Assembly (NCBI GenBank): GCA_016936215.1
Contig: JAFGPL010000176.1
Span: forward strand, 1 to 41,339
Reading direction: 5' to 3'
From: Bacteroidales bacterium
GTDB taxonomy: Bacteria > Bacteroidota > Bacteroidia > Bacteroidales > UBA10428
DNA length: 41,339 nucleotides
Part shown: one piece after another, positions 1 through 10,584 of the stretch
Layout: each line of letters begins with the position of its first letter
Numbering within the stretch: position 1 is the first letter of the stretch
Program-made: the position numbers and the translations under genes
Notes under the pieces: model-generated
The model's database searches: none
What the model saw: only the letters and a program-made list of their open reading frames with translations
Told to the model about the DNA's origin: nothing

Positions 1-389
1 GCAAGTACATCTTTAATCCCAACACTTTCGAGCACAGCACGCATAGCACCACCAGCTTTAACACCGGTACCGCTTGATGCAGGTTTCAGGAAAACCTGTG
101 CACCACCGAATTTGGCAATTTGTTCGTGAGGTATGGTGCCATGTATTACAGGTACCTTAATCAGGTTTTTCTTGGCATCTTCCACTCCCTTGGCGATAGC
201 AGTGGTTACTTCGTTGGCCTTGCCCAGGCCATATCCTACAATACCGTCTTCGTTTCCCACCACTACGATAGCTGAAAAACTGAAGGTCCTTCCGCCCTTG
301 GTAACCTTGGTAACCCTCTGTATGCTAACCAACCGGTCTTTCAGGTCGAGGTCTATTGTTTTTACTTTTCTAATTGTTGTAGTTGACAT
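1..389 (-). CDS. rpsE: 30S ribosomal protein S5 (partial, 3' end outside window)
   Basis: S5 of the small subunit lines the mRNA entry tunnel and affects decoding accuracy. Reverse translation from the ATG at 389 gives 129 codons open to the window edge, beginning [10 protein letters not shown]. The double-stranded-RNA-binding-like N-terminal domain carries [10 protein letters not shown] (residues 31-40), followed by [17 protein letters not shown] and [16 protein letters not shown] (about 107-122), all hallmarks of S5. The remaining C-terminal residues, roughly 40 by family length, lie beyond position 1. The start lies 6 nt after the rplR stop, so the gene is the last visible member of the operon. 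rpmD, rplO and secY would normally follow outside the window. Confidence 0.96.
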   Translation of the reverse strand, partial: MSTTTIRKVKTIDLDLKDRLVSIQRVTKVTKGGRTFSFSAIVVVGNEDGIVGYGLGKANEVTTAIAKGVEDAKKNLIKVPVIHGTIPHEQIAKFGGAQVFLKPASSGTGVKAGGAMRAVLESVGIKDVL

Positions 390-395
390 AATTTG

Positions 396-755
396 TTAAA
401 ATTTTAAACCAGCTTCCCTGGCAGCATCTGCCAGCGCTTTAACGCGCCCGTGATAGAGGTAGCCGTTACGGTCATAAACCACATTATTAATTCCTGCTTC
501 TTTTGATTTCTCTGCTGCAAGTTTTCCAACCAGTTTTGCCTGTTCGGTCTTGTTCATATCTTTCTTTGCAGCAATATCCTTATCGAGCGAAGAAACCGAC
601 AATAAGGTTTTATGCGCAAGGTCGTCAATAAACTGCACATATATTTGTTTATTGCTTCTGAAGATAGTCATCCGTGGCCGGTCATTCGTGCCTGAGATTT
701 TTTTTCTGATCCGTAGCTTAATACGTATTCTTCTTTCTTTTACTGTCAGTGCCAT
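396..755 (-). CDS. rplR: 50S ribosomal protein L18
   Basis: L18 binds 5S rRNA together with L5 in the central protuberance of the large subunit. The 119-residue product has the basic N-terminus ([18 protein letters not shown]), then [16 protein letters not shown] and the C-terminal [20 protein letters not shown] segment typical of bacterial L18, at normal family length. It sits between rplF (19 nt upstream) and rpsE (6 nt downstream) in spc-operon order. No alternative start is needed. Confidence 0.97.
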   Translation of the reverse strand: MALTVKERRIRIKLRIRKKISGTNDRPRMTIFRSNKQIYVQFIDDLAHKTLLSVSSLDKDIAAKKDMNKTEQAKLVGKLAAEKSKEAGINNVVYDRNGYLYHGRVKALADAAREAGLKF

Positions 756-774
756 TTTGGTAATAATTTAAACG

Positions 775-1329
775 TTATGCACTTGCAGATTTACCAGCTT
801 TCTTCCTGATCTGTTCTCCAACAAACCTGATACCTTTGCCTTTGTATGGTTCGGGTTTTCTAAGCGAGCGGATTTTTGCCGCTACCTGTCCGATAAGCTG
901 TTTGTCTGCGCTTGTCAATGTGATAACCGGGTTGCTGCGTTTTTCGGTTTTGGCCTCTACTTTTACCTCTTTCGGTAAAAGAAAATGAATATCGTGTGAA
1001 TACCCAAGGCTAAGCTCAAGCACCTGCCCTTTGGCTTCGGCCTTATAACCTACACCAACCAACTCCTGTCGTATTGTAAAGCCTTTTGTAACACCTGTAA
1101 CCATATTGTTTATCAGCGACCTGTATAAACCATGCATGGCGCGGTGCCTTTTTTGCTCGGTAGGCCTTTGGACCAATACCTGGTTATCTTTAATTTCTAC
1201 CTTGATATCCCTGTCAACCTTGTGCGACAGCTCTCCGTTAGGTCCCTTAACAATCACGGTATTATCCGTATTTACGGTAATGGTAACCCCTGCCGGAATA
1301 TTAATGGGTAGTTTTCCTATTCGTGACAT
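775..1329 (-). CDS. rplF: 50S ribosomal protein L6
   Basis: L6 lies near the factor-binding site at the base of the L7/L12 stalk and contacts the sarcin-ricin region. The 184-residue protein begins MSRIGKLPINIPAGV and shows the two tandem L6 folds. The C-terminal signature PEPYKGKGIRFVGEQIRKKAGK at about 157-178 is diagnostic. Length is normal. It follows rpsH with a 16-nt gap and precedes rplR. Confidence 0.98.
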   Translation of the reverse strand: MSRIGKLPINIPAGVTITVNTDNTVIVKGPNGELSHKVDRDIKVEIKDNQVLVQRPTEQKRHRAMHGLYRSLINNMVTGVTKGFTIRQELVGVGYKAEAKGQVLELSLGYSHDIHFLLPKEVKVEAKTEKRSNPVITLTSADKQLIGQVAAKIRSLRKPEPYKGKGIRFVGEQIRKKAGKSASA

Positions 1330-1345
1330 TTATGCTTCCTCCGTT

Positions 1346-1741
1346 TTAATAAACATAACATAAAACTTCACCGCCTACTTTCTGCGTCCTGGCTTCTTTA
1401 TCGGTCATCACACCCTTTGATGTTGACATAATGGCTATCCCAAGTCCGTTAAGTACCCTGGGTACTTCGGTGCTGTCAACATATTTTCTTAAACCGGGTT
1501 TGCTTATTCTCTCCAATGACTTGATAGCAGGCTGTTTTGATTCCGGATGGTATTTCAGGGCAATTTTAATTTTTCCCTGTACCTTATCATCTTCAAATTT
1601 ATAATTCAGAATATACCCTTTATCAAAAAGAATCCTGGTAATATCTTTCTTCAGATTTGAAGCCGGTATTTCCACAACCTTGTGTTTAGCCATTATAGCA
1701 TTTCTGATTCTGGTCAGATATTCTGAAATTGGATCTGTCAT
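1346..1741 (-). CDS. rpsH: 30S ribosomal protein S8
   Basis: S8 is a primary 16S rRNA-binding protein of the central domain and, in enterobacteria, the translational repressor of the spc operon. The 131-residue protein starts [20 protein letters not shown] and ends with the family signature [13 protein letters not shown]...GGEVLCYVY. It sits between rpsN and rplF as in other spc operons. Whether S8 autoregulates this fused operon cannot be judged from the sequence; I saw no obvious h21-like mimic in the rplE region. Confidence 0.98.
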   Translation of the reverse strand: MTDPISEYLTRIRNAIMAKHKVVEIPASNLKKDITRILFDKGYILNYKFEDDKVQGKIKIALKYHPESKQPAIKSLERISKPGLRKYVDSTEVPRVLNGLGIAIMSTSKGVMTDKEARTQKVGGEVLCYVY

Positions 1742-1765
1742 ATTATATTATTTATCTTTAATTAA

Positions 1766-2035
1766 TTACCAACTTGCTTTCTTTACTCCCGGAATCAATC
1801 CTTGTGATGCCATCTCCCTGAAACAAATCCTGCTGATACCAAACTGCCTGATATAGCCTTTTGGCCTGCCGGTAAGTTTACACCTGTTGTGCAGCCTTAT
1901 CGGGTTGGAGTTTCTTGGAATCCGGCTAAGTGCCTGATAGTCTCCCATCTCTTTCAGCTTTGCCCTTTTAGCGGCATATCTTGCTGCAAGTTTTGCCCTC
2001 TTGACTTCACGGGCTTTCATTGATTCTTTTGCCAT
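1766..2035 (-). CDS. rpsN: 30S ribosomal protein S14
   Basis: S14 binds the 3' major (head) domain of 16S rRNA. I place the start at 2035 ([15 protein letters not shown]), giving 89 residues. A longer in-frame extension to 2101 would overlap rplE by 65 bases and has no family support. The protein is the long, zinc-free (C-minus) form: the region around [13 protein letters not shown] and [11 protein letters not shown] lacks the paired CxxC motifs of the short zinc-binding paralogue. The C-terminal [11 protein letters not shown] is canonical. The start lies one base after the rplE stop codon, which suggests translational coupling. Confidence 0.97.
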   Translation of the reverse strand: MAKESMKAREVKRAKLAARYAAKRAKLKEMGDYQALSRIPRNSNPIRLHNRCKLTGRPKGYIRQFGISRICFREMASQGLIPGVKKASW

Positions 2036-2036
2036 A

Positions 2037-2594
2037 TTAGTTTCTTTTGATATTTTTAAAAGGTAACCCGAATTCACGTAACAGGGCAAAAGCTTCTTCA
2101 TCTGTTTTTGCTGTGGTTACGAAGGTTATCTCCATTCCAAGTATTTTGTTTATTTTGTCAATATCAATTTCGGGAAAGATGATCTGCTCTGTAATTCCAA
2201 GGGTATAATTTCCCCTGCCATCGAGTTTGCTGTTAATCCCTTTAAAGTCTCGAATCCTTGGCAATGCAACACATATAAGCCTTTCAAGGAATTCGTACAT
2301 ATTGTTTTTACGTAGCGTTACTTTCACTCCTATCGGCATTTTACGGCGCAGCTTGAAGTTTGAGATGTCTTTTTTCGACACCGTCTGAATTGCTTTTTGA
2401 CCGGCAATCATGGTCAACTCCTGCTGTGCGAGATCAACAAGCTTTTTATCTGCCACAGCCTGGCCAACTCCCTGGTTGATAATTATTTTGTCAAGCCTGG
2501 GAACCTGCATGTTTGATTTATAACCAAATTCTTTGGTTAAAGCAGGAATAATCTCGTCTTTATACTTTGACTTTAAATTAGGTACGTAAGCCAT
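2037..2594 (-). CDS. rplE: 50S ribosomal protein L5
   Basis: L5 anchors 5S rRNA in the central protuberance and contacts P-site tRNA. The 185-residue protein contains [13 protein letters not shown] near residue 33, [15 protein letters not shown] near 101, and the C-terminal signature GLPFKN. Its ATG overlaps the stop of rplX by one base (TAATG), so translation is probably coupled. Length is normal for the family. Confidence 0.98.
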   Translation of the reverse strand: MAYVPNLKSKYKDEIIPALTKEFGYKSNMQVPRLDKIIINQGVGQAVADKKLVDLAQQELTMIAGQKAIQTVSKKDISNFKLRRKMPIGVKVTLRKNNMYEFLERLICVALPRIRDFKGINSKLDGRGNYTLGITEQIIFPEIDIDKINKILGMEITFVTTAKTDEEAFALLREFGLPFKNIKRN

Positions 2595-2917
2595 TACTTA
2601 ATTTCCTCCCCAGATTTTTTTGAATATCTAACTAAAACATTGTCACTGTTGAGTTTCCTACCAATTCTCGTAGGATTACCGGTTTTCGGGTCGAGAAGCA
2701 TGAGGTTTGAAATATGCACCGGGGCTTCTTTTTTAATAATACCGCCCTGGGGGGCCTTTGCATTGGGTTTGGTATGCTTCGATACCAGGTTGATACCCTC
2801 AACAATAGCTTTGTTGCTTTTTTTAATCACCTCAAGCACACGGCCTTTCTGGCCTTTGTATTCACCGGTGTTAACATACACAGTGTCACCCTTTTTTATG
2901 TGTAATTTCTTCTGCAT
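2594..2917 (-). CDS. rplX: 50S ribosomal protein L24
   Basis: L24 is an assembly initiator of the large subunit that binds the 5' domain of 23S rRNA. The 107-residue protein begins [20 protein letters not shown] and carries a KOW motif ([21 protein letters not shown]) at residues 10-30, followed by [13 protein letters not shown], both typical. The stop overlaps the rplE start by one base, and rplN lies 14 nt upstream. Confidence 0.97.
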   Translation of the reverse strand: MQKKLHIKKGDTVYVNTGEYKGQKGRVLEVIKKSNKAIVEGINLVSKHTKPNAKAPQGGIIKKEAPVHISNLMLLDPKTGNPTRIGRKLNSDNVLVRYSKKSGEEIK

Positions 2918-2931
2918 TGATTTAAATTTAT

Positions 2932-3297
2932 TTATAACACTTCAGGTGCCAGCGAAACAATTTTCATATACTTATCCCTCAATTCCCTTGCTACCGGGCC
3001 AAAAATACGGGTGCCCCTAAGTTCATCAGCGTTGTTAAGCAGCACACATGCATTGTCATCAAACCTGATATAAGAACCATCTGATCTTCTGATCTCTTTC
3101 TTTGTTCTTACGACAACAGCTTTGCTCACGGTACCTTTTTTTACTTCTCCCGATGGAAGTGCGCTTTTTACCGTAACAACTACTTTATCACCAATTCTTG
3201 CATAGCGTTTTCCTGTTCCGCCCAGGACCCTGATACACAGAACCTCTTTGGCTCCGCTGTTATCGGCAACTGTTAATCTGCTTTCCTGTTGTATCAT
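2932..3297 (-). CDS. rplN: 50S ribosomal protein L14
   Basis: L14 sits at the subunit interface and contributes to bridges B5 and B8. It is the docking site of the silencing factor RsfS in bacteria where that has been studied. The 121-residue product starts [19 protein letters not shown] and contains [15 protein letters not shown] and the C-terminal [23 protein letters not shown] motif, close to the invariant family sequence. Only 2 nt separate it from the rpsQ stop. Confidence 0.98.
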   Translation of the reverse strand: MIQQESRLTVADNSGAKEVLCIRVLGGTGKRYARIGDKVVVTVKSALPSGEVKKGTVSKAVVVRTKKEIRRSDGSYIRFDDNACVLLNNADELRGTRIFGPVARELRDKYMKIVSLAPEVL

Positions 3298-3299
3298 GA

Positions 3300-3557
3300 C
3301 TATTTAGCTCTTTCTATAATTTCAACCAATCTCCAACATTTATTTTTGCTCAAAGGCCGGGTTTCACCAATACGAACCAGATCTCCCACGTTGCACTCAT
3401 TCTTTTCATCATGGGCCATAAATTTGGAAGTCTTGTTCACAAATTTTCCGTAAATGGGGTGTTTCATTTTACGTTTCTCAGCAACTACGATAGATTTGTC
3501 CATTCCGCTGCTGACAACGATCCCAATCCTTTCTTTTCTAAGATTCCGTTTTTCCAT
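3300..3557 (-). CDS. rpsQ: 30S ribosomal protein S17
   Basis: S17 is a primary binder of the 5' domain of 16S rRNA with an OB fold. The 85-residue protein contains [19 protein letters not shown] at 6-24, [19 protein letters not shown] in the middle, and [20 protein letters not shown] near the C-terminus, all canonical. It lies 10 nt downstream of rpmC. Confidence 0.97.
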   Translation of the reverse strand: MEKRNLRKERIGIVVSSGMDKSIVVAEKRKMKHPIYGKFVNKTSKFMAHDEKNECNVGDLVRIGETRPLSKNKCWRLVEIIERAK

Positions 3558-3567
3558 TTATCTTCTG

Positions 3568-3780
3568 TTAGCTTTGTTGCAAATTTTCTTGTCCCTGTTT
3601 TTCATTCAGGATAGTTTTAAGCCTTGCAAGGTTTCTTCTTGATTCCTTGATTTTCATCGGATTATCGAGTGGAGAAATGGCATGGTTGAGCTTCTGTTTG
3701 AGAAGAAAACTCTCTTCATTTTCGATCCTCTCGATGATCTCTTTCAATGTTAGTTCTCTAATTTCCTGAGGTTTCATCAC
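3568..3780 (-). CDS. rpmC: 50S ribosomal protein L29
   Basis: L29 is a small helical protein at the exit of the nascent-peptide tunnel, near the binding sites of trigger factor and SRP. The 70-residue product begins MMKPQEIRELTLKEI and carries the L29 signature IKESRRNLARLKTILNE at about 43-59. Two adjacent ATG codons (3780 and 3777) are both usable; the second gives a more family-like MKPQEIREL start. Position between rplP and rpsQ is the conserved S10-operon order. Confidence 0.96.
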   Translation of the reverse strand: MMKPQEIRELTLKEIIERIENEESFLLKQKLNHAISPLDNPMKIKESRRNLARLKTILNEKQGQENLQQS

Positions 3781-3789
3781 TACCTTTTA

Positions 3790-4212
3790 TTAAATTTCAA
3801 CATAATCGTGTCGGACAACAAACTTGGTTGTAACCGGCAGTTTTTGGGCACCGAGGCGAAGCGCTTCCTTAGCTGTTTCAAAAGATACCCCTTCAATCTC
3901 TATGAGTATCCTTCCCGGTGTAACCGGTGCCACGAATCCTTCGGGGGCACCTTTACCTTTACCCATACGCACTTCAGCAGGTTTTTTCGTGATAGGTTTA
4001 TCCGGGAATACCCTGATCCATATCTGTCCTTCACGTTTCATATGACGTGTAACCGCCTGACGTGCTGCTTCTATCTGCCTTCCTGTAATCCAGCATTCTT
4101 CAAGGGTTTTTATCCCGAACGAACCGAATGCCAACTGGTTTCCCCTCTGGGCATTTCCTTTCATGCGGCCCTTCTGCTGTCTCCTGTATTTTGTTTTCTT
4201 TGGTTGTAACAT
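3790..4212 (-). CDS. rplP: 50S ribosomal protein L16
   Basis: L16 helps position aminoacyl-tRNA at the A site and is a late assembly protein. The 140-residue protein starts [19 protein letters not shown]. It has [20 protein letters not shown] at 24-43, [20 protein letters not shown] at 50-69, and [20 protein letters not shown] in the second half, all diagnostic. The gap to rpsC is 31 nt. Strongly conserved, with no anomalies. Confidence 0.98.
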   Translation of the reverse strand: MLQPKKTKYRRQQKGRMKGNAQRGNQLAFGSFGIKTLEECWITGRQIEAARQAVTRHMKREGQIWIRVFPDKPITKKPAEVRMGKGKGAPEGFVAPVTPGRILIEIEGVSFETAKEALRLGAQKLPVTTKFVVRHDYVEI

Positions 4213-4243
4213 CGCTAATGAACTATTGCTTTGTTAATATTCC

Positions 4244-4942
4244 TTATTTTCTTTTTTTTCTGAATCCTGTTTTTGCCTTCTGTGTCTTTGCCTCTATGTT
4301 GGGAGAAAGGTCGCGTTTGCCATAAATTTCTCCTTTGCAAATCCACACTTTAATGCCAATGAGACCAACCTTTGTAAGGGCTTCGGCCAGGGCAAAATCA
4401 ATATCGCTCCTGAAGGTGTGCAACGGGGTACGGCCTTCTTTGTACATTTCAGACCTGGCCATTTCAGCTCCGCCCAACCTGCCCGAGATCATAACCTTGA
4501 TCCCTTCGGCGCCCATCCGCATGGTTGAAGCCATGGCCATCTTGATGGCCCTGCGGTAAGAAACCTTGCCTTCAATCTGCCGTGCAATATTGTTCCCAAC
4601 AATGGTAGCATCAAGTTCGGGTCTTTTAACTTCGAAAATGTTAATCTGAACCTCTTTGCTGGTGATTTTCTTCAATTCTTCCTTAAGCTTGTCAACTTCC
4701 TGACCGCCTTTACCGATGATAATCCCCGGGCGGGCAGTATTCACGGTTACGGTAATGAGCTTAAGTGTACGCTCGATAACGATTTTCGAAATACTTGCCT
4801 TGGCAAGACGGGCATTCAGATATTTTCTGATCTTGTAGTCTTCGGTAAGCTTTTCAGAATAATTATTCCCGCCATACCAATTGGAATCCCAACCTTTGAT
4901 GATTCCTAACCTGTTACTGATAGGATTAGCTTTTTGTCCCAT
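4244..4942 (-). CDS. rpsC: 30S ribosomal protein S3
   Basis: S3 forms part of the mRNA entry pore and, with S4 and S5, contributes helicase activity. The 232-residue product starts [20 protein letters not shown]. Its N-terminal KH domain has the GxxG loop within [16 protein letters not shown] (about residues 71-86), and its C-terminal domain contains [21 protein letters not shown] lysine/arginine-rich tail ends the protein. It starts 3 nt after the rplV stop. Confidence 0.98.
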   Translation of the reverse strand: MGQKANPISNRLGIIKGWDSNWYGGNNYSEKLTEDYKIRKYLNARLAKASISKIVIERTLKLITVTVNTARPGIIIGKGGQEVDKLKEELKKITSKEVQINIFEVKRPELDATIVGNNIARQIEGKVSYRRAIKMAMASTMRMGAEGIKVMISGRLGGAEMARSEMYKEGRTPLHTFRSDIDFALAEALTKVGLIGIKVWICKGEIYGKRDLSPNIEAKTQKAKTGFRKKRK

Positions 4943-4945
4943 TAA

Positions 4946-5365
4946 TTATTTTGTTTGACTTTCTGTTACTTCGTTTACATTATCTATAACCACGGTTACA
5001 TGGTTCGAGCGTTTCCTGATCCGGTATGCCCTTCCCTGTGGTGCAGGGCGCAATCTTTTGAGTGTTCTTCCCTGATCAACAAAAACCTCTTTTACAAATA
5101 ATTTGTTATCTTCAATACGGATGTTTTCATTTTTCTTCTGCCAATTGGATACGGCAGAAAGCAAAAGTTTTTCCATCTTTTCTGAAGCCTCTTTGGTGCT
5201 GAATTTCAACATATCAATTGCGCGGTTTACTTCCATGCCCCTGATCATATCGGCCAGCAGCCTCATTTTGCGAGGTGAAGTCGGGCAGTTTCTCAAAACA
5301 GCCATATATTGTTCTTTCCTTTCCGCTTTGGCCTCTTCAGCTTTTAATCTTTTTCTGGCACCCAT
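4946..5365 (-). CDS. rplV: 50S ribosomal protein L22
   Basis: L22 spans the large subunit and its beta-hairpin lines the peptide exit tunnel near the macrolide site. The 139-residue protein has a short basic N-terminal extension, then [20 protein letters not shown] (about 25-44) and, at the tunnel hairpin, [20 protein letters not shown] (about 97-116). Length and N-terminal extension resemble other Bacteroidetes L22 proteins as I recall them. It follows rpsS by 32 nt. Confidence 0.97.
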   Translation of the reverse strand: MGARKRLKAEEAKAERKEQYMAVLRNCPTSPRKMRLLADMIRGMEVNRAIDMLKFSTKEASEKMEKLLLSAVSNWQKKNENIRIEDNKLFVKEVFVDQGRTLKRLRPAPQGRAYRIRKRSNHVTVVIDNVNEVTESQTK

Positions 5366-5397
5366 TTTCTATTGCTTTATTGGATATACTATATCAA

Positions 5398-5664
5398 TTA
5401 TCTTTGTTTTCCTGCATGACCCCTGAAAATCCTGGTCGGGGCAAACTCGCCGAGTTTGTGTCCTACCATGTTTTCTGTTACATACACCGGGATGAACTTG
5501 TTACCATTATGAACTGCAATGGTATGCCCAACAAAATCAGGTGATATTTCAGACCTGCGCGACCATGTTTTAATCACAGTTTTTTTGCTGGTTTTATTCA
5601 TCTCGAGAACGCGTTTCTCAAGTTTAAAATCTATAAATGGTCCTTTTTTAACTGATCTGCTCAT
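5398..5664 (-). CDS. rpsS: 30S ribosomal protein S19
   Basis: S19 binds the head of the small subunit with S13 and contacts tRNA and the large subunit. The 88-residue product begins [19 protein letters not shown]. It has [22 protein letters not shown] (about 34-55) and the C-terminal signature [18 protein letters not shown], which are canonical. It lies 14 nt after rplB. Confidence 0.98.
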   Translation of the reverse strand: MSRSVKKGPFIDFKLEKRVLEMNKTSKKTVIKTWSRRSEISPDFVGHTIAVHNGNKFIPVYVTENMVGHKLGEFAPTRIFRGHAGKQR

Positions 5665-5678
5665 AGTTATTTAATCTT

Positions 5679-6500
5679 TTACTTTCTCTTTTCAACTATG
5701 TATTTATTCGATAGCTTTTTCTTCGATCTTGTTTTGTACCCTTTGGCAGGAATACCCTTTCTTGATCTTGGGTGTCCGCCTGAGGCACGTCCTTCGCCAC
5801 CACCCATCGGATGGTCTACCGGGTTCATAACAACGCCCCTGTTGCGTGGTCTTCTGCCAAGCCACCTGGTACGGCCTGCTTTACCGGATTTCTCAATACC
5901 GTGGTCTGAGTTTGAAACTGTTCCCACAGTTGCCCGGCAAGTAATGAGTACCATTCGTGATTCACCCGAAGGTAATTTTATGATGGCATACTTTCCGTCA
6001 CGTGAGGTTAATTGTGCATATGAGCCGGCACTTCTTGCGAGAACCCCACCCTGTCCAGGCCTTAATTCAATATTATGAATAAGTGTTCCGAGGGGGATTT
6101 CAGAAAGTGAGAGGCAATTACCGATTTCAGGTGCTATGCCGTTTCCCGAGCGCACAATTTGCCCAACTTTTAACCCATGAGGGGCAATGATGTATCTTTT
6201 TTCACCATCTTCGTATATCAACAAAGCGATACGGGCAGTACGGTTCGGATCGTACTCGATAGATTTTACTGTTGCAGCCACTCCATCTTTATTACGATGA
6301 AAATCAATAAGCCGGTACTGACGTTTATGACCACCTCCGATATACCTCATGGTCATTTTACCGGAATTGTTTCTTCCCCCGGTCCTCTTCAAAGGTTGCA
6401 GCAACGACCTTTCGGGTGCTGATGTTGTAATCTCGTCGAATGTTGATATTACTTTGTGTCTTTGACCTGGTGTTACAGGTTTTAATTTTCTTACAGCCAT
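5679..6500 (-). CDS. rplB: 50S ribosomal protein L2
   Basis: L2 is essential for peptidyl-transferase centre assembly and subunit association. The 273-residue protein has the OB and SH3-like domains with [22 protein letters not shown] at about 62-83. The conserved C-terminal segment [20 protein letters not shown] near 225-244 includes the histidine implicated in peptidyl-transferase function. Length matches the family. It starts 6 nt after rplW. Confidence 0.98.
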   Translation of the reverse strand: MAVRKLKPVTPGQRHKVISTFDEITTSAPERSLLQPLKRTGGRNNSGKMTMRYIGGGHKRQYRLIDFHRNKDGVAATVKSIEYDPNRTARIALLIYEDGEKRYIIAPHGLKVGQIVRSGNGIAPEIGNCLSLSEIPLGTLIHNIELRPGQGGVLARSAGSYAQLTSRDGKYAIIKLPSGESRMVLITCRATVGTVSNSDHGIEKSGKAGRTRWLGRRPRNRGVVMNPVDHPMGGGEGRASGGHPRSRKGIPAKGYKTRSKKKLSNKYIVEKRK

Positions 6501-6506
6501 GATTTA

Positions 6507-6803
6507 TTAGATATTGCTATAAAAATCAATTGAATCGCCTACTTTTAATGTAACAACCGCTTTTTTGCAATTGTTTGTCCTGCCGGATATAACTCCTGCC
6601 TTTGTGAACCTCGATTTACGCTTGCCGGCGTACCTCATGGTGTTAACAGAGGCTACCGTTACCCCGTAAAGTTCTTCAACAGCTTTCCTTATCTGCAGCT
6701 TGTTGGCCCTTTTGTCAACGACAAAGCCATACCTGTTAAGGCTTTCGCCCTGGGCGTTTATTTTTTCCGTTACGATGGGTTTTACCAAAATATTCATCTT
6801 CAA
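6507..6803 (-). CDS. rplW: 50S ribosomal protein L23
   Basis: L23 sits at the tunnel exit and is the docking site of trigger factor and SRP. The 98-residue protein contains VKPIVTEKINAQGE at 7-20, YGFVVDKRANKLQIRKAVEELYGV in the core, and MRYAGKRKSRFTKAG in the loop region, matching short bacterial L23 proteins. It starts 2 nt after the rplD stop and precedes rplB. Confidence 0.97.
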   Translation of the reverse strand: MKMNILVKPIVTEKINAQGESLNRYGFVVDKRANKLQIRKAVEELYGVTVASVNTMRYAGKRKSRFTKAGVISGRTNNCKKAVVTLKVGDSIDFYSNI

Positions 6804-6805
6804 TA

Positions 6806-7432
6806 TTAATTAAGCATGTTTTGTAAAACTTCGAGTGAACTCTCAATAAATACCAGAGAAGAGCAGTTCATTATGTCGTAAGTTGTTAATTCTGAAATTG
6901 TTATAACCTTTGAACCGGTCAAATTTCGGGAGGACAAATATATATTTTTATTTGGTTGATTTAAAATAATCAACGACTTTTTATCCTGTATTTTAAGATT
7001 ATTGAGGATACCTGCATATTCTTTTGTTTTCGGTGCATCGAGAGAGAAATCTTCAACAACCTTTATAGAATCATTTTTTGCTTTATAAGTAAGCGCCGAT
7101 TTACGCGCCAGTTGTTTTACTTTCTTATTAAGCTTGAAAGAATAGTCCCTGGGCTGCGGGCCAAATATACGTCCTCCGCCCCTGAATACAGGAGACTTAA
7201 TACTGCCGGCACGCGCAGTACCTGTTCCTTTTTGCCTTTTGATTTTCCTTGTGCTTCCGGTAACCTCCCATTTTTCTTTGGATTTATGCGTTCCCTGTCG
7301 CTGGTTGGCCAGGTATTGCTTTACATCGAGATAAATGGCATGATCGTTTGGTTCAATTCCAAAGATGTTATCCTTCAGTTCAATTTCTTTGCCGGTTTCC
7401 TCACCTGCTATATTGAATACTTTTAATTTCAT
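6806..7432 (-). CDS. rplD: 50S ribosomal protein L4
   Basis: L4 reaches into the exit tunnel with an extended loop and, in E. coli, represses the S10 operon. The 208-residue product contains [20 protein letters not shown] (about 41-60), the conserved loop [20 protein letters not shown] (about 70-89) and [20 protein letters not shown]. The C-terminal third is more divergent, as usual for the family. I could not identify an L4-type leader hairpin upstream of rpsJ, and the fused gene order makes the E. coli mechanism unlikely here. Confidence 0.97.
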   Translation of the reverse strand: MKLKVFNIAGEETGKEIELKDNIFGIEPNDHAIYLDVKQYLANQRQGTHKSKEKWEVTGSTRKIKRQKGTGTARAGSIKSPVFRGGGRIFGPQPRDYSFKLNKKVKQLARKSALTYKAKNDSIKVVEDFSLDAPKTKEYAGILNNLKIQDKKSLIILNQPNKNIYLSSRNLTGSKVITISELTTYDIMNCSSLVFIESSLEVLQNMLN

Positions 7433-7447
7433 TCTCGTTCAGTATTA

Positions 7448-8077
7448 TTAAATTCTGTCAGGACTTTCAATTACTACATATGAACCGATTGATCCCGGCA
7501 CCGAGCCTTTAAGCAGAATAGTATTGGTTTCGGGAATTATCTTCACAATTTTAAGGTTAAGTATTTTTACAGTTTTGTTTCCGGTCTGGCCTGCCATACG
7601 CATACCTTTCAATACCCTTGAAGGGAAGGAGGATGCACCGATTGAACCGGGGTGCCGGCTTCTGTTATGCTGACCATGGGTAGAGTCGTTAACACCGAAA
7701 AAACCGTGTCTTTTAACAACCCCCTGAAAACCTTTTCCTTTAGAAGTAGCGGTTACATCAAGCCAGATGTCGTTTTTGAAGTATTCAACAGTTATTACAT
7801 CACCGGGTTTCCAGTGTTTTATAAAACCTTTAAGTTCAACAAGTTTCTTTTTTGGAGTGGTACCGGATTTTTTAAAATGCCCAAGCATTGCCTTTGTTGT
7901 TTTATGCTCTTTCTTCTCGTCGTATGACAACTGAATGGCATTGTAACCGTCGGTATCAACAGTTTTTACCTGCGTAACCACACAAGGACCGGCCTCAAGA
8001 ACGGTACACGGTACATATACACCGTTTTCGTCAAATACCGAGGTCATTCCCACCTTTTTTCCTATTAATCCAGGCAT
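7448..8077 (-). CDS. rplC: 50S ribosomal protein L3
   Basis: L3 is an early assembly protein whose extension reaches the peptidyl-transferase centre. The 209-residue protein begins [19 protein letters not shown]. It contains the signature [16 protein letters not shown] at about 112-127, followed by [20 protein letters not shown] and the C-terminal [13 protein letters not shown]. It lies 18 nt after rpsJ and 15 nt before rplD. Confidence 0.98.
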   Translation of the reverse strand: MPGLIGKKVGMTSVFDENGVYVPCTVLEAGPCVVTQVKTVDTDGYNAIQLSYDEKKEHKTTKAMLGHFKKSGTTPKKKLVELKGFIKHWKPGDVITVEYFKNDIWLDVTATSKGKGFQGVVKRHGFFGVNDSTHGQHNRSRHPGSIGASSFPSRVLKGMRMAGQTGNKTVKILNLKIVKIIPETNTILLKGSVPGSIGSYVVIESPDRI

Positions 8078-8095
8078 TTCTTTAAGTTATTTATG

Positions 8096-8401
8096 TTATA
8101 CTTTAATTTCAACCTCAACCCCACTGGGTAATTCTAATTTCATCAGTGCATCAATGGTCTTGGGTGTTGAACTGTATATGTCCAGCAATCTTTTATAAGA
8201 AGAAAGCTGAAACTGCTCCCTTGATTTTTTGTTTACAAATGGCGAACGCAACACTGTAAACACCCGTTTGTGTGTTGGCAGGGGAATAGGTCCGCTTACC
8301 ACAGCACCGGTAGATTTTACAGTTTTTACGATTTTTTCGGCCGATTTATCCACCAGATTATGATCGTAAGACTTTAATTTGATTCTGATTTTTTGGCTCA
8401 T
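8096..8401 (-). CDS. rpsJ: 30S ribosomal protein S10
   Basis: S10 is a head-domain protein of the small subunit and, as NusE, a partner of NusB/NusG in antitermination. The 101-residue product carries [20 protein letters not shown] (4-23), the signature [20 protein letters not shown] (37-56) and [20 protein letters not shown]. It follows fusA directly (17-nt gap). In E. coli rpsJ starts its own operon; here it appears to be part of the transcript initiated upstream of rpsL. Confidence 0.98.
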   Translation of the reverse strand: MSQKIRIKLKSYDHNLVDKSAEKIVKTVKSTGAVVSGPIPLPTHKRVFTVLRSPFVNKKSREQFQLSSYKRLLDIYSSTPKTIDALMKLELPSGVEVEIKV

Positions 8402-8418
8402 TATCTTAAGCTATATAA

Positions 8419-10527
8419 TTATACAAATGCTTTTGTTCCCTGTATTTTTTCTATCACCTGTTTTGCTATTTCAGCAGGTACCTCTTCGAAGTGCGAAAAT
8501 TCCATTGTAGAAGTGGCACGTCCTGATGAGATGGTACGAAGCGCTGTTACATAACCAAACTGTTCGGCCAAAGGCACTTTGGCTTTAATTACCCTTCCTC
8601 CGGTTTTGCTTTCCATTCCTTCTACCTGTCCACGGCGTTTGTTGAAATCGGCAATGATATCGCCCATATACTCTTCGGGGGTAACCACTTCAACCGACAT
8701 TACAGGCTCGAGCAATACGCTTTTTGTTTTCTTCAAGGCATGTCTGAAGGCGTGTTTGGCGGCTATCTCGAAAGAAAGCGAATCAGAGTCAACAGGATGG
8801 TAAGAACCATCAAGTAAAACAACTTTAAGGTTGTCTACCGGGAAACCTGCAAGAACACCATTGCGCATGGCCTCCCTGAAGCCTTTTTCAACCGAAGGGA
8901 TATATTCCCTTGGTATATTACCGCCCTTGATCTGGTCAACAAATTGCAAGCCTGAGATGCCTTCATCGGCAGGTGAAATTTCAACCTGTATGTCAGCATA
9001 TTTGCCTCGTCCGCCGGTTTGCTTTTTGAACAATTCGCGGTGTTGAACCGTTCCTTTAACAGCTTCTTTATAAGAAACCTGCGGGGCTCCCTGGTTGCAG
9101 TCTATCCTGAACTCCCTGCGCAAACGGTCAAGCAGTATTTCGAGGTGAAGTTCGCCCATACCGTTAATAATAGTTTGCCCGGTTTCCTGATCGGTGTTAA
9201 CCCTGAATGTAGGATCTTCTTCAGCAAGTTTATTTAAAGCAATACCAAGTTTATCAATATCGGCCTGCGTTTTTGGTTCGATGGCAATACCGATAACCGG
9301 TTGCGGAAATGTCATTGATTCGAGATAGATTGGTTTTTTGATATCGCAAAGCGTGTCGCCTGTGTAAAGGTTTTTCAAACCAACGGCAGCACATATATCA
9401 CCAGCGTCTACCCTGTCACGCGGGTTTTGTTTGTTCGCGTGCATCTGGTACAATCTGTTTATCCTCTCTTTTTTACCTGTACGAGGGTTCAGCACCATCA
9501 TGCCCGATTCGATATAACCCGAATAGATTCTTAAGAATGCCAGCCTTCCGACGAATGGATCGGTGGCAATTTTAAAGGCAAGTGCTGAAAAAGGGGCATC
9601 GTTGTCTGGTTCCCTGTCAATTTCCTGGTCGTTATGGGGATTTTTACCTTTAATAGAACCAATATCAATCGGACTTGGGAGCAAACCGCATATACCATCA
9701 AGTAAGCGCTGAATACCTTTATTTTTAAAAGATGCACCGCAATATACCGGTACGATGGTACGGTTAATAACGGCTTTGCGTGTGGCTGCAAGAAATTCCT
9801 CAACGGTAATTGATTCACGGTTTTCGAAAAACCTTTCAAGCAGGTCGTCATCAGATTCGCAAACTGCTTCAACAAGTTTTTCGCGCCACTCTTCTGTTAA
9901 TTCCACTAAATCTTCGGGTACTTCTTCATAATCATAGCGCATCCCAAGCTTTTCATCTTCTTTCCAAACAATGGCTTTACGCTGAATAAGGTCTATTACA
10001 CCAATAAAATTTTCTTCAGAACCGATGGGAATTTGCATTGGTACAGGATTTGCCCCCAGTTTCTCTTTAATCTGGCTGACAACGCCGAAGAAATCGGCAC
10101 CAACCCTGTCCATTTTATTAATAAAGGCAATGCGCGGTACATTGTATTTGTCTGCCTGTCTCCAGACGGTTTCAGACTGAGGCTCTACGCCGCCTACGGC
10201 ACAAAAAACAGCCACTGCACCGTCGAGAACACGTAATGAACGTTCTACTTCAACAGTAAAGTCAACGTGTCCAGGGGTATCAATAATATTAATCTTGTAT
10301 TTTTTGTCGTTGTAAGTCCAAAAAGTGGTGGTTGCTGCGGAAGTAATTGTAATCCCTCTCTCCTGTTCCTGCACCATCCAGTCCATGGTGGCTGAGCCAT
10401 CGTGAACTTCACCCATGCGGTGGGTGATGCCGGTATAAAAGAGAATACGCTCGGTAGTTGTGGTCTTACCGGCATCTATATGGGCCATAATCCCAATATT
10501 CCTGGTATAATTTAAATCAAAACTCAT
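8419..10527 (-). CDS. fusA: Translation elongation factor G
   Basis: EF-G is the GTPase that drives tRNA-mRNA translocation and, with RRF, ribosome recycling. The 702-residue protein has a complete G domain: P-loop [10 protein letters not shown] near residue 15, switch I RGITI, switch [11 protein letters not shown] with the catalytic His, and NKMD. These are followed by EF-G domains II-V ending in a [14 protein letters not shown] element. Length is standard. It lies between rpsG and rpsJ with no tuf gene behind it, unlike the E. coli str operon. It is clearly the housekeeping copy compared with the paralogue at 12191-14341. Confidence 0.98.
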   Translation of the reverse strand: MSFDLNYTRNIGIMAHIDAGKTTTTERILFYTGITHRMGEVHDGSATMDWMVQEQERGITITSAATTTFWTYNDKKYKINIIDTPGHVDFTVEVERSLRVLDGAVAVFCAVGGVEPQSETVWRQADKYNVPRIAFINKMDRVGADFFGVVSQIKEKLGANPVPMQIPIGSEENFIGVIDLIQRKAIVWKEDEKLGMRYDYEEVPEDLVELTEEWREKLVEAVCESDDDLLERFFENRESITVEEFLAATRKAVINRTIVPVYCGASFKNKGIQRLLDGICGLLPSPIDIGSIKGKNPHNDQEIDREPDNDAPFSALAFKIATDPFVGRLAFLRIYSGYIESGMMVLNPRTGKKERINRLYQMHANKQNPRDRVDAGDICAAVGLKNLYTGDTLCDIKKPIYLESMTFPQPVIGIAIEPKTQADIDKLGIALNKLAEEDPTFRVNTDQETGQTIINGMGELHLEILLDRLRREFRIDCNQGAPQVSYKEAVKGTVQHRELFKKQTGGRGKYADIQVEISPADEGISGLQFVDQIKGGNIPREYIPSVEKGFREAMRNGVLAGFPVDNLKVVLLDGSYHPVDSDSLSFEIAAKHAFRHALKKTKSVLLEPVMSVEVVTPEEYMGDIIADFNKRRGQVEGMESKTGGRVIKAKVPLAEQFGYVTALRTISSGRATSTMEFSHFEEVPAEIAKQVIEKIQGTKAFV

Positions 10528-10584
10528 TACACTAATTATCAGCTAGCTACTATAATTTAATATCCCAAATGTCAAATACCCTGC